A DNA stretch of 64,000 nt, from contig DF237025.1 in the NCBI GenBank assembly GCA_000708835.1, positions 93,667 to 157,666 on the forward strand, given 5' to 3'. The notes under the pieces were generated by a model. It worked only from the letters and a program-made list of their open reading frames with translations, was not told where the DNA came from and did no database searches. Shown here one piece after another: positions 45,163 to 57,200 of this stretch. Position 1 is the stretch's first letter; the number at the start of each line of letters is the position of its first letter. This DNA is from Klebsormidium nitens (taxonomy: Eukaryota > Streptophyta > Klebsormidiophyceae > Klebsormidiales > Klebsormidiaceae). Position numbers and translations under genes: made by a program.

Positions 45163-46259
45163 TGATTTAGGCCGGTACCAAGATTTGTTTTGCAGGCGGC
45201 AAAATCCTCCCCAAAAGAGGGAAGCAGGAGTCTTCACGCAAGACTTGATTCCTCTTTCCTCTCTTCTCTTGCGCCGGTGCCGCACACGCGCCGCACACTT
45301 GAAGTTGTGGGCATTTGCTCCTGCCTTGCTCGCCCTTGCTCGAAAGCTTGCTTGTTGAAGAAGCTTGCTCGTTGAACAAAGTTCGCTGGCAATATGTGGC
45401 GGCAGCTAGCTGGCTGATCAATGAGGAGGAAAGCCGCGCGGCGCGGCCGGCCGCGCACGTCCGACGTCGCTGGCCGGGCGCGGCCGCCGAGGTTCCGAGG
45501 TTTGGCAAGGTCGGATTCACTAAACGGGCGCGCGGCCGCGCGGCGCTCTCAGATATTCGGATGACCGGACTATTGCCCGGCCGGGCTCCTATATACCGTA
45601 GTGTCGGTCGGACCTGCTGCAGCATGCAGCTAGCACCGTAATTGTGACTGGGCGCCCCGCGCGCGGCCAGCAGGTATCCGACAGGGCCGCCTAGCTTGTG
45701 TCAAAACCCTCAGGCTAAAGCCTGGCCCTATTATTAGCCAGCACGGGAAGTCAGATTTGAAGGAATTCTGCTACAAGCTGAGGTTGTGTGCAGGGACGCT
45801 GATGACCCTCTTGCTGCACACCCAGTGTACAGGGCTGAGAATTGCAGGCATGCTGAAGGTTTGCGAGGAGCAAAAACCAACGAATAGACTCAACGGTCAA
45901 GGATCTAGGGAGTTCTGATCCATCTCAGAAACTTTGGAGCACGATTAAATGGGCAACAGGCATTCAAATGGACAGGCCTGATCACACCAAACTGTGAATG
46001 GGTAAAATCCTCTATGATGTTTCGCAGTGTTTCCACATCTTGATCTCTTGATTACAAGTTTAAAGCAGATAAAGCTGCAACATAAAAAACATGTTTCAAT
46101 GATGGACAGAGTTCAGAAAGGAAGAGAGGTCTGCTTCTTCTATGCCCTAGTGCTGAAGCAACCACCATTTGTCTTGGTAAACTGGCAGTAGGGGAAAACC
46201 AGGTACCAAAAGGGGGTCCAGACCTTAGCCAGCTGTTCTGTCAGCAGGCCTGAGAAGTC
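45163..46259. other. Intergenic with GC-palindrome cluster
   Basis: Between 45434 and 45668 there are several strongly GC-rich near-perfect palindromes (GCGCGGCCGGCCGCGC, GCGCGGCCGCGCGGCGC, GCCCGGCCGGGC). The rest is AT-richer and lacks a recognisable gene. The kelch gene's promoter should lie near the right end. Confidence 0.6.
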
Positions 46260-49200
46260 ATGACATGGCAGGGAAAGATGATCTGGGAAGCGCTCCCGTC
46301 CCCTACGACACTGCCCCCTCGCTTGGGCCACACCGCCACTCTGGTGGGAGAGAAAACCCTTTATGTCATGGGGGGCAGAGAGGGCGAAACTTTCATGAAT
46401 GACGTTTGGACGTTTGACTGTGAGGTAACATGTGCAACGGTGCCCCTAAGAGGAGGAATTGCTGCTCGCCTATAAAAGTTGAACCTTGACCCCACAGCTT
46501 GGCTCTCCAGCTTACTGATCCCTGCACATTCCCAAAGAAGTCTTATACAACATAGTTAGCAGCTTGAAGGCAACAGAGAGGTGGTTACCCCAACTGTTGA
46601 TTACATTACTTGTGAGGAAAGGGGGAGGGAGGCTGGTCCATCACTCAATTGTGTTCTGGTAGTATCCTAGATATGACAATTTTTTCCGATAACAAGTACT
46701 TTAAACAGGGCTTGTCTTCTTCGCATCAGACAATCCTGGTCTATCTCTAACATGTTCTTGCTGTGCAGAGCGAGGAGTGGACATGCTTGACAAAACATGC
46801 CCCGTTCACCCCCCGCGCCTACTCCACCGCCACGCTCATCAAGGGCCGCTACATCTGGGTGGTCGGAGGCAGCAATCAATCGGACCTCTTTTGGTGGGAT
46901 CTGGAGCCCCTGTAGATAGCCGGCAAATAGTTACATCAAAAACTGGGCAAAGGCTAACCGTCTGCGCATTCAATCGATAGACCTGAAAGCCAGGATGCGC
47001 ACAGAACATCTTGTTACTTCTCTGCGTCAATCTCATCAAGCGAAGCAGTCAACATTGAGCGCCAGGATCCAGAAGCAATCGCATTTCGTCCAGGCTTTCT
47101 CAAATGTTTACCCCCCCGGTGCTTTTTCTTGACCACTCTTGAAGTTCCTTTTGTCTCTTTAACCAACCATCAATCTTACATTGATTGCAGCGACATCCAC
47201 GTCCTCGACACCCGCAACCACACGTGGAGCATCCCTCCTCTCCAGGGTGAGCCAATGGAGATCGCAGCGCATGGCGCAGTACCGCACTCCCTCATCCCCG
47301 ACGCAATCCTCCTTTTCGGGGGGTACGCCCGAGTCCGAGAAGACGAGAACGACTTCACCAACAAAGTCTTTGTGCTCCATACCCATACCCCCCGCTACGA
47401 AAAGCTCACGCCCACGGGCCCCTCGCCGCACAAGCTGGGGTACCACACGTTTACGATTCTTGGGAATCGGGTGTTTTCGTTTGGGGGGAAGAACAAGGGG
47501 GGGAAGCTGAAAGACCGGCTGCTGTCAGTATATGATGTGGCCATGAATGCTTGGTTGGACGTTAAGGTGAAGGGGCTCGGGCCAGTGTCGAGATCGGGGC
47601 ATTCGGCGATGGCGGTGGGGGGAGGAAGTGTTCTGGTGTATGGGGGCCGTAGCGGCGCACAGAGGCTGGCGGACTTCAGTTTGCTACAGGTGAGTCCCTC
47701 TTCTTCGGTGTGAATGCGATGTCGGCATCTGAAAAGTGAGTTGATAGATGTTGAAGCTTCTTCGTGCTGGGCTTTCTGGGGAACTCTTGCCGACCTAAGA
47801 TTTGAAGCTTCAATACCACTGTCTTCTCGTGATTTCCGCTTCTGCAAAAAGAACAGCACCACAAGCAGTAGTTTTCAAAGGCCATCGTCTACCGTAATCG
47901 ATTCACTGTCTTTGTCAATCTGGTGTCCTCCTACTGATGCCTGAATTTTTGACTCATTACCCACCTGCCAGGTCCTCTCGTCCGACAATGACCACAAATG
48001 CACCGTCCAATGGCACCCCCTCCCTGGCACCGCGTGCAACTCTTCCGAACCCACAGACTCTCACCCGGGAGCTCGCTCCGCTCACACACTAATCGCCCGC
48101 AGACGCTCCCTTTACGTTTTTGGGGGGTACGGCGGGGATAAGCTGACATACGCCAATCCTTACGTCCTGCGTTACTTGCCGGCGCTTGACTCTTCAGAGG
48201 ATTTGGCCCGCACACCCCCCCCCCGAGTGTCTCCGACGCTGGGGCGGAGGACCCCCCCGAAACGAGTAGGAGTGGAAGCGGGGGTGGAGGAGGGGGCCGG
48301 TTGGCGCAGCTCCAAAAGGGCGGAGATCAGAAAGGCGGTGCTTGCGGCAACGAAACCGGTGGCGTCGGTGGTGGGGGATAGTCAGCCGGGGGGCCCTGAT
48401 GACGAACTAATGAGTCCTCATAAAGGACCCGAGCTGAGGAACGCCGCTGACCTGCGGGGGGGCAGAGCGGGGGGAAAGAGGGGCGCGGTTGAGACGGAGG
48501 GGGAGCCAGCGAAGAAACGGCAAAAGGGCGGGCCGAGTGCGAGGGCGGCGGCAGCGGAGGGGGTTGCAAGAAAGGAGGCCGGCGGGGGGGGGAGAACGAG
48601 GGTTGCGCGTAGGGGGGGGCCTCCGGAGACCAGTAGCAGTGGGGAGGGAGAGGAGTCGCTCGAGCATGCGGATGTGACGGAAACGCAAAGTGCGGCGGAA
48701 CGGGGGGGAACGGGGCAACGGTTCGGGGGGGTCAGCGGAAGGGGTTGGCAGGCCCCCCACGGAAGGAGCCAGCATGGGGGGGGGGCAGAAAAAGGCGGAA
48801 GGGGGATTGGGGGAACGGAGAAAAGAAACGCAGGTGCAGAGGGGGCTCAAGAAAGGGGGGATGAGGAGGAGGGCTTAGAAGCGCACCCAGCGGGGGCGTT
48901 CGCATTTGAGCACGAGTCGGAAGAAGAGAGTCCGAAAGGCGCGCGGCGGAGTAAACGCAAGGGGGGGGCCGCTCGAGCTGCGAGGGACCCCCCTGGGGAG
49001 GGCCGTTTCGACAAACCGCAAGCAAAAGGGATGGTGCCGGTGGGGAAGTCGACGGGACTAGCGGACTTCGAGCGGGAGCATTATGCAAAGACCGTGCAGA
49101 AGCTCGAGCAAGAAAAGGACGCGCTAGAGGGGCTGTTGCAAGATAAGGTGGCGGCGGTCGCGCACCTAAGCGCAGAAAAGAAAGGCCTTGTCGGGGAGAA

Positions 49201-52200
49201 GGATGGGCTGGCGCAGCAGGTGGTGCAGGCGGAGCAGCGGTGGGCCGCAGCCCGGGATGAGGCCTCGAGAGTCAAGGAGGAGCGGGGGGCGTTGCAGCGG
49301 GAGCTGGATGAGGTCAAAAAGTGAGCCTTAGAGTTCCCGAAACCCCCAGGTCTGCGAGGAAATGGATGTCGAGAGTAGGCTGGGAAAGGAGTCGAAGCTA
49401 TTCTGGTTTCTTCGACAAGTTAATGCCGACTGAGTTTTGTCACAATAGGACCCGGGAGCCGCAGTAATGGTGGCAAGCGCTTCCGCTAGCTTTTCGGGTA
49501 GGTCAATCAGTCGTCGCGCCCCGCTCACGCTACCTGAGTGACCCGTTTTCTTGACGAACTCGTGACGTGGTGAGTTTCCTACTCTAGTTGCTGTAGAAAT
49601 TGAGACGGGTTGCGAGCGTTCCGCTTGTCGAACATAGCTCCATCCGTCAGCCTGCTGCCGAAGAGAGAAGATGTGCGTCTCTTGATGTGTTCTGCGTGTC
49701 GAGCCCACTGTTCCTTCAGTATCTTCCGCGCGAGACTTAGACTTTCTTACTCTCCAACCTTCTCTCGGTTTCCAGGCGGCTGAACCAGTCCGAACGCCAG
49801 CGGACGTCCGCCGAGGCGGAGCTGCGGACGGCAACGGCGAAATTGGACGAGGCTTCAGCGCGGCTCTCGGAGACATCGCTGCGGCGGGAAGCTCTCGAGG
49901 GGACGGCGCGGCGACTGGAAGAGGAACTAGAGAAGGAGCAGCAGCGGGCCGCGGAGTCGCGGCAGAGTCACGAGCGGGAACGGAACACGCTGAATCAAGT
50001 ACGGGGGTCTGGATCAATTGTTGTTTGGGATTGAGACGAGGCTCTTAGAATTTGATGCGATCCTGAGTGTGGTAATTGTTGAAATTCAAAAGACGTGCAA
50101 CGCGCAAGAACGTGGACAGGAGTGAGCTGAGACAGGTTGGAACGCAAAGATGAATGCTGTCTGTTACAACTCAATTGGGGCGGGCTCAAGCGCATTGGGG
50201 TTGGACGACTTTGTGCGCAACGATTGAGATGGCGTTCTGTCGCCGACTTCCCTGAAGAGACGTGTTGAGAAATTGGTCAACGTGGTTGCAGGAGGCGACA
50301 CAGACCACTAACAGGAGAACCATCAGGTCGCCGCGGCTTTACAGGTGTTACCCTCAGAAAAACGAACCGCAACGTTTTGAATACTTATAACCCCAATAAT
50401 TGTCATTGCAGGTGACACACGAGCCCGCGACGGAAAGAATAGGCTCCCTGAAACTAGAGATGATAGTGGCAGAACGCCGGATATACGCAAACCTCAAAGC
50501 ATGCTTTACTAAAAGATTTCAAAAACTGTGGAACCCGGTCGATTCAGGTGGCCCACGAGCGCGTCGCTGCCGGTGAAGCTGGAGAGGACGGTCGGAGTGC
50601 AGTGCCAAAAATTTGGAACCTTGAGAGGTTGTTGATTGAGAATCTAAATCGGAAGATTTTAACCCCTTGACTCGAACACCATGAAAGAAGGGAGCGTCAA
50701 TTCTTTCAGGTGGCCCACGAGCGCGTGCCGAGAAGGAGGCGCTGCGGGAGAAGCTGGAGGCGACGGCGGAGTGTGATCCAGAGGTCTCAATTATTTTGAC
50801 ATCGTAATCCAAAGAGTCATTCCAGGATCACAGAGCATGCTGAGAAGAATATCCTGAAATACTGACGTCGTCGTTCCAGGTGGCCCATGAGCGCGCGGCG
50901 GAGAAGGAGGCGCTGTGGGTGAAGCTGGAGGCGACGGGCACGCGCAACTCCAAACGTCCACAATTTCCAAAGCCTCTTAACTCGGATCCCTGAGTTTTTG
51001 GAAAGACCAAAACCTTATGGTTTTAGGTGGCCCACGAGCGTGCGGCGGAGAAGGAGGCGCTGCGGGTGAAGCTGGAGGCAACAGCGCAATGCCAGACCCA
51101 AAGCTCAAGACATGCTAATCGACCTTCTACATCCCACAACGCAAATCATGTTCTTGAATTGCATAAATCCAACTCGTTCAGGTGGCCCACGAGCGCGCGG
51201 CAGAGAAGGAGGCGCTGCGGGTGAAGCTGGAGGCGACGGGCGCGCGCAACGACCAGCTGCAGGAGACCGTGAGCACGCTGACGCGCGAGCTCGCGGACAG
51301 CCGCGCGCAGGTCGACGACGCGCGCGCGCAGGGGGAGAGCCACCGGGCCGCACTGACGCAGGCCAAGACGGAGAAGGTGCAGGTAAGGGGCAGAGAGTTA
51401 GGAAAACGTGACATCTAGCGGCGCTCGTGTTGCTTGACTAAGGGGGTGGTGGAATGCGCTTGCTGTAAATACCCTGTCCAGCTTTCGCGCGGATGATTGT
51501 TAGCGGACTGAGCACGTGATTGTATTTGATTCGATGGTGAAGGTGAAGGGATGCGTGGGTCGTAGCGTGCAGGAACTAGAGGAGCGAGTTCGTTGTCGTC
51601 AGGTGTTTCTCCGAACCCAGGGCCTTGCCGAGGGCCGGGCAGCCCGGTAAAGCGCAAGTGGTTGGTCTAGTTTTGTCGGCCATCTTACACAGCCCAGAAG
51701 TCGCCCGACTACGGAGGTCTCAAATATGAAAAGAGCTACCCAACTTTGAAACAAAAGTCTCCAGTCCGAGAACGAACCAACGCATCCGTCCAGTCAAAAC
51801 AGATCAATCGGTTTCTCGAAAGTCCAACGAACCAGAGCAGTCCAAACATCGAAGGTCCGAACCATCGAAAATCTCAGTTCCGGCCAAATGAAAGCAATTC
51901 AAATTTCGAAAGTCCAAACCCGCGAAAAGCTCAATTTCCTGAACTCGGTGTTATTTCTGCCCGTGCAGCTGGAGGCCGCCAAGGACGCCGCCGAGAAGAC
52001 GTGCGCGGCGCTCTCCGCGGAGGTCGGGCGCCTGCGCGCGCACAGCGACAAGATCGAGGCGGAGGAGGGGCGGCTCCGCACTGCGCTGGTGCAGGCGCAG
52101 GGCCAAAATGAGTCGCTCCAAGTCGAGCTGCGACGCGCGCAGTCGGACGCGGCGCGGTTCAAGGACGAGACGGAGCGGCTGCGGTCGGACGTCCGAGAGC

Positions 52201-52609
52201 ATCAGGTTTGTGGCAAGCCTAATTGTTCGAGACCATATCATGGGGTCGTTGATGCTAGAGTTTAACGATGTGGATACGGGTTTGGAAGCAGGTTGAGGTG
52301 CTGAACGTAGCGCGTTCTATTGTTCATTCGTTTTCTCAGAGCTTGTTCCTGCGCACCGGGGTAACAGGCCGTAGGACGTATTGTCAACTTCAGCCAATGC
52401 CATGACGTCCCTTGAAAAGGTCACACAGAAGCTTTTTGGTATTAACGTTCTCAAAGCCTTCGGATCGGATACAGGAGATGGCGCAGAAGGTGGAGGGGGA
52501 GGCGCGCCAGCTGGCGGAGCATGCGGCCCAGATTCGGGCACTGGCGAACCGGCAGCTGCGTCTGCAGCCCCGCGATCCGGGACTGGGACGGATGTCGGAA
52601 CATGGATAG
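46260..52609 (+). CDS. Kelch-repeat protein with long coiled coil
   Basis: Eight exons: 46260-46424, 46769-46893, 47191-47689, 47972-49320, 49776-49998, 51182-51382, 51969-52205, 52475-52609; phases agree, about 977 residues. Residues 1-331 form kelch blades (GHTATLVGEKTLYVMGG, DIHVLDTRNHTW, RSGHSAMAVGGGSVLVYGG, RSAHTLIARRRSLYVFGGY). Residues about 335-620 are low-complexity, Gly/Arg/Glu/Lys rich with basic clusters (PAKKRQKGG, ARRSKRKGG). Residues about 627-933 are heptad-like coiled coil (KLEQEKDALEGLLQ onward). The overall plan recalls cell-polarity and cytoskeletal kelch/coiled-coil proteins, but no specific ortholog is recognised. An earlier in-frame Met context (MIWEAL, 46275) is an alternative start. 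Intron 5 contains at least five ghost copies of the exon 6 start. Confidence 0.85.
50412..51097 (+). repeat. Ghost 3' splice-site array before kelch exon 6
   Basis: Copies of the exon 6 start (GTGGCCCACGAGCGCGCGGC) begin at 50412 (strongly decayed), 50548, 50710, 50880 and 51027, with the true exon at 51182. Spacing is 136-170 bases and each copy is about 60-70 bases. All keep AG directly before the GTGGCC. The copy nearest the exon is nearly identical to it. No copy has a donor of its own beyond the CAG/GT junction itself. Using the 51027 copy as acceptor would shift the frame, because 155 is not a multiple of three. Confidence 0.95.
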
Positions 52610-54294
52610 GCGGGAAGAAAGGAGGGGGGATATGCAGTCTTAGTTGCCGATATTGAAAGACTTCTGTACGTCCTGGAGATGCTTGGTGTGCATGCAGCAT
52701 GTCAAGGTATTTCAGTCGACTTGGGCATGGTCCCATAACTGCTGCAGGTATACTTCAGTTCAAAACTCTATTATGAAACCTCGGATCGAGTTGGTAGATA
52801 TCGAGGTACTTTTTGGACATTGACATTGACACTACGTTATGCTTTGACTATGCATTGGTCGGGATTGGAAACTGCACTATCCACGTAAGTCTGGCTGGGT
52901 TATGAAAGATTGGTGGGCGTCAAAAGCTCTTTCGTTGAGGGTTTGAGACCCGACTCCCTTGGTATTTGAACCCAGTGCGATCCAGTACAAAAGACTCGTT
53001 CCTCGATCTGGTTACGTATAGGACCTTCAATGGTCCAGAACGTGACCCCAGGATTGTGATCACGGCGGAGCCCGAAAAATCTCGGGTATAAAATGACCAA
53101 CTCATGCTTGAGGGGATTTAACATGATTGTCAAGGTCGAGATGACCTGGCACACCTCTTTACATCCCTATAGCATGTGACTTAACCTGTTTCAATAATCA
53201 ACTCAAAGTGCGCTGCGTAAAAAAGTATGCGTGGCACATGGACACTAAAATCTAGTGCCTTTGTTCTCCGGCAATCATATGACCTCTACTCAAAGGGCTT
53301 AACATATGACACATGAGTGGCAAAAGTAGCCTGTTAAATCTTGAGCTTGATCTGCTCATTTTGGATCGGCCCACCTGACCATCGTGACTGTGATGGTCTC
53401 CTTTCCAACGCCGTAGGCCATAGGCCATATAAAAGCTTCCAGAGCCTGAGTGCCCTCAGCCCTGTGCAGGGCCGGATGGTCTCTTTCCGTACGCCATGAT
53501 GGGTACTTCCACCTGGTACTTATTACAGACTTTACACGTGGTAACACTTCCTTGTGACAATTGGCATCGGCGTACGGCATTTGACTCGTCGCCAACAAAA
53601 GCCCGGCGACAGCTGATGATGATCAGCAGTTGCCAGCCCGGCGGCCCCGGCCCAGCCCTGGCCCGGGGCCTGGGCCTGAGCCCTCTACAGACTACAATGT
53701 AGAAACCTAGGCCCAGGGCCAGGGCCAGGGATACCGTATCCTACTGCTCAAAGGGAGAGAGTCACCAGACTGATGTGAGGCTGCCTGGCCCGCGCTGGAG
53801 TCTACCTACCACAGAACTGCTACAGCGAGGTCTACATTTTACAGGGACTCGGATGTCTTGGACATTGTATAGAAGTCCTTCAACCGAGAAAGTGGTCCTG
53901 TAAGTTTCAAGAGCCGCAGAAGGAAGCTAGCTTGAAGTAGGAAGAGTCGAACGTATTCGGCTTAGCACAGGAGAAGCATTGAATGCCAGACAATATTAGA
54001 TTCTTGCAATTTCAGAAAGACTCAGGGCAGTCTCAATCAGTCAGTTGTATGCAGGGGCCACTGGCCAGCCCGGCGCAAAGACTGTGCGCACAAGAAAGAA
54101 AGCCAAAGGATGCAAAGGAGGGACTGTAATAAGCTTTGCTAAATCTGCAATGCTGCCCAGGTCACTCAGCTAGGATGGTCATGAGCTCCCTATTAGCACA
54201 TATGTGACTACGTCCTGGCTATATGGCAACTTGCGCTGCAGGTGTTTAACTTGGTGACTCATCAATGTCTTGGAGCCTTTTGTAAGACGCGATC
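52610..54294. other. Intergenic between kelch gene and receptor kinase
   Basis: No gene seen. It contains a GC-rich inverted repeat at 53655-53733. Other open frames are short and unrecognised. Confidence 0.5.
53655..53733. repeat. GC-rich inverted repeat (hairpin)
   Basis: A left arm containing CCCTGGCCCGGGGCCTGGGC can pair with a right arm containing GCCCAGGGCCAGGGCCAGGG across a loop of about 30 bases. The pairing is imperfect but long (about 20 of 24 positions). No neighbouring coding region suggests a terminator role. Confidence 0.65.
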
Positions 54295-57200
54295 ATGCTG
54301 CTGGCCGCAATGCTGCAATCCAAGACCAGCTTGCAGCCGCTGGTAGTAATGATGCTGATGTGGCTGGCATGTTGTGCCCTCCTCCCAACACAGGCGCAAG
54401 GTAATCCAACCGCCCTGATCTTACAGTCTTTCGTGCATATCCAACCACAAGTCACAGCAAATCCTATCCTTACCAGCTCGTCCCAGACAAGCACCAACAG
54501 TGATGCAGTGAGGTATTTGCCATTCGACCTTGCATCCTCCTTGAAGGCTTTCTCTTTCTTTGGACATCCATCTGCTTTCACTTTTTCGTCGAAGTCTATC
54601 CCGTCTATTAGGTATTTCTCACGTTTTTTCGTCGAAGTCTGTATCTGGCTTATTCGCTCATCTAAATGAGAGACCAGGCTATGTATAGATGGCATGTAAT
54701 ATCTGCATCAGATTGATTATTCTTAACCCATTCTTAAACTCTCACCATGATGAGGCTGGATTGTTAAGCACATGCCTCTTCAGATATGAGTCACTTGCCC
54801 TTTCTTTCTTTGAACGGTAGTGCGATTGCATGCTCCCTCTCGGGAGTTTGGAATCTTCTGTCTCTTTCTCACTGATCTCTAAAAACTTATTATAAACTGA
54901 CTTCTTAAGATGAGTGTGGAACTGTATATCTTGCGTTGTTCCAGAAAAACCCTCTAAGAAAGTGCATTTTCGTTTGTAGCACAAGTGCTTCTAGATGACC
55001 AAGGGTCCTTGTGCCCCTTACTCTTGAAGTCCAGCGACATAAACGACACTGTCATAGCTTGTGCTAGAGGTAAGTTGTCCTATCAATTACCATGCATTCC
55101 TAGTAAGGGGCTGAAGGAGAGCACTGTTTGCCGCTCCTTGGTGCGTGACGGTATAGCTACATTCCGGAAGAAATGTTTGCATCGTCCCATGTTTCCAAAA
55201 GGTCACCTCATGCTTCCGATGTTTGATGCATATGTAAGGTCACTCTATCTATATTGGAAAAATCCATCTCTGATCAGGGAAAGAACACTTCAAAGACCGT
55301 GATACTTTCCCAACTTCTCAAAGGGAGTACTAGTAGGCTTTTGGCTTGTTTCTGAAGTCCATCTCGGGCCTGGTGGCTTGTGACAAGGCAAGTACAAGCA
55401 ATAGTCAGGAGTATAACTTTTCCGAGATCCAAGGGAAGAGCAGAATTTTCTTAGTGCACTTGGAGGCAACGCTTATATCAACACTGATTTAGCTGAGCTG
55501 AGCTTTTGCACCATGAAAATGAAAGAGAGGTTCCTTGAGCCCAGGCCGTTTCCTTTCAATTGTCTCAAAGGTTGACATAAAGGTCTCAACTGAGTACATG
55601 TTCCTTAAAGCTTGCCAATGTATTGGACAATCTTCCTAGGAATCTCTTTGGCTGGACCTTGCAGGGAGCGATCCCAGCAGCTTGGTCTACAATGTTCCTT
55701 GCTGCACGCGGGTTGCTGGTCTACTGTATCAAAGCTGGGTAAGACGAAATCTTACTGGAAGTCTCTCAGAAGCTTGTTGCATCAAACTCTTGACGTTGAA
55801 AGTACGAGCGGTCAGACTGCTTCTCAAAACGGATGATGCTTAGTTGCTCGTCAGTGCTGTTGTTAATCTTGTGACTTGATTCGCAGGTCCGTTGGGCAAA
55901 CACTACTGATCAGCTCCTTATGACCCAAGAAGCAGCTTTGCAATGCACTGAGGTCAGTTTCTTGAACGCTTCTATGAACCGGAATTTGGGACTGTCCAAA
56001 TAACTGAGTCATCCTGTGTCCATCAAATAGAGAGAGTCGGTAATTGTTTTTCATGGGGAAGCCGCCTAGATTTGTTCCACCAGAAGTAAAGTGGAGATGA
56101 GCTTGCTATTTTTGGGATGCTCCGTGCGACACCAAACCCTCCAGATTGAAGCTTAGCTTCTGAGTCCTACATTCTGGAGGCTTCAACAGTCATTCTGAAA
56201 CTTGCTACGAGAGTGCTACTTCTTGGATTCATGTTTCTGTGGCTTTTGGCAGATTGAAAAGTTGACCGAGACTCCAAGCACAGTGACCATCCACAGGAGT
56301 TGCAGCACTCTGTTGCAGCACTTTTACAAAGTAGGTCCGTCCTCAGATCGTCACGATGTCAGATCGAACATATTCACGAGCGAGCTTGGCCAGCGAAAAT
56401 GGATATTTTGAAACATTTTGCAGCTTCTTACGACAACGCTCATGAGGGCCGGCATACTGCCCAGTCAACTCGCAAAATGCAACAATAAGACGCTGAGCCT
56501 GTACCGCCAGTCTTGCGGAGAGAACTTGACCACGGTAGAAGCTTTCAAGCGTGCTGCAAATTACTCATATCCAGGTGAGGTTGACGACTGGGTTGGAAGC
56601 CTGTGCAAGATGACGTTTATGAATACCTCTTGCACGCCAAAATCGTTCGATATACCATCCGCGAAGGCTTATTCGGCTCATAGTAACCTACTCTTTGTTC
56701 CAAGATTTTCGGGCATCAGCGTACTAAAAATTTCTGTCAAGAAAGAAAATGTTAGACGGAAGCCTTAAAGCGTAGAACTTCGCTTACTGCTTGCAGCTAC
56801 TAGGAGATTCGATGAGTGCTGCCGCACTTCTGCTTGAATTGCACGAATTGGCTTCGATGCTGGTTCCCTCTGCCACGGATATGGTGACTAAGTGGATCTG
56901 CTGGGAACAGGCTAAGGTTCAACTGAACGTGTCTTGCTTTATAGGGGCTGCGGTGGCAGCATGCTGGAATCAGCCGGATTGCACGGGCTGTAAGGTTGCA
57001 ATGACCAACAAAATAGCTTCTCTGAGTCGAAGCGCCAGCATCAATGGGTCCCTCATCGCGACAGACGAATGTCAAGGTACACTTCTGGTCATTTCCAGCT
57101 CATCCAAGTTTTGTCACTACCAATCATCGGCCTTCGACCCTAGCCTGGAACCTGCAAGTTGAAAGGAAACAATCGATTGACGTCTCTTTAATCCAGCAGA

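Noticed and set aside
48176-49088. Long antisense frames opposite kelch exon 4
   Set aside because: They are shadows of the G-rich coding strand, giving Pro/Ser-rich peptides without domains.
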